This document shows positions 6,358 through 6,382 of a stretch of DNA of 6,382 nucleotides, in pieces. This stretch comes from Sphingobacterium thalpophilum (GTDB taxonomy: Bacteria > Bacteroidota > Bacteroidia > Flavobacteriales > Flavobacteriaceae). Made by a program: the position numbers and the translations under genes. Position 1 is the stretch's first letter. Each line of letters starts with the position of its first letter. The stretch covers positions 1 through 6,382 of the forward strand of contig CALQBR020000090.1 in assembly GCA_943328865.2 (NCBI GenBank). Reading direction: 5' to 3'. The notes under the pieces are model-generated. The model searched no databases and was not told the DNA's origin. It saw only the letters and a program-made list of their open reading frames with translations.

Positions 6358-6382
6358 ATGGCTAAACAATCAGCAATAGAAC
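6358..6382 (+). CDS. infA: Translation initiation factor IF-1, 3'-truncated by window edge
   Basis: Only the first 8 codons and one base are visible: MAKQSAIE. This agrees with the N-terminus of IF-1 in Flavobacteriia and with the known secY-infA order; IF-1 itself is a small OB-fold protein that binds the 30S A site during initiation. The ATG lies 3 nt after the secY stop with no Shine-Dalgarno sequence, so it is probably read by re-initiation or coupling from secY. The identity rests on a very short peptide plus gene order; the rest of the gene is outside the window. Confidence 0.8.

Overview
The window is an uninterrupted, all-plus-strand run of ribosomal-protein genes: the end of the S10 operon and all of the spc operon. 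The order is rplP (5' end cut off by the window) - rpmC - rpsQ - rplN - rplX - rplE - rpsN - rpsH - rplF - rplR - rpsE - rpmD - rplO - secY - infA (only its first 8 codons and one extra base). Every gene was recognised from its translated sequence and family motifs. The order is the classical bacterial one, so the identities are secure. No tRNA, rRNA, mobile element, CRISPR array, promoter or intrinsic terminator was found.

The organism is most likely a member of the Bacteroidota, probably Flavobacteriia (Flavobacterium-like). The DNA is AT-rich. The protein variants look flavobacterial, for example L29 with a GNPLQIRSVRR stretch, IF-1 starting MAKQSAIE and SecY with VPGVKPG in loop C5. Almost no gene has a Shine-Dalgarno sequence, and most starts sit in A/T-rich leaders with A at -3, as is known for this phylum. 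secY is followed directly by infA, without adk, map or rpmJ between them. The lineage call is inference from protein and leader style, not from a search.

Layout: positions 1-884 hold the L16-L29-S17 end of the S10 cluster; 887-2408 hold L14, L24, L5 and S14; 2409-2483 is the only sizeable intergenic gap (75 nt); 2484-4995 hold S8, L6, L18, S5, L30 and L15; 5008-6354 hold the translocon channel SecY; 6358 onward begins translation initiation factor IF-1. All other gaps are 2-18 nt, so the set is almost certainly co-transcribed from a promoter upstream of the window. The products are subunits of the 30S and 50S ribosome, plus the membrane channel that receives exported nascent or completed proteins and an initiation factor.

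This is mostly an ordinary core-genome region and I see no new gene system. The observations most worth a second look are: (1) the 75-nt rpsN-rpsH gap, which can form a long hairpin and a competing GC-rich stem just before the S8 gene, a candidate site for ribosomal-protein autoregulation; (2) two SecY cytosolic-loop differences from E. coli, Lys where Arg357 is expected in C5, and a longer, more acidic C4 tip; (3) a perfect Shine-Dalgarno sequence placed before an internal in-frame Met of rplO, while the true starts have none.
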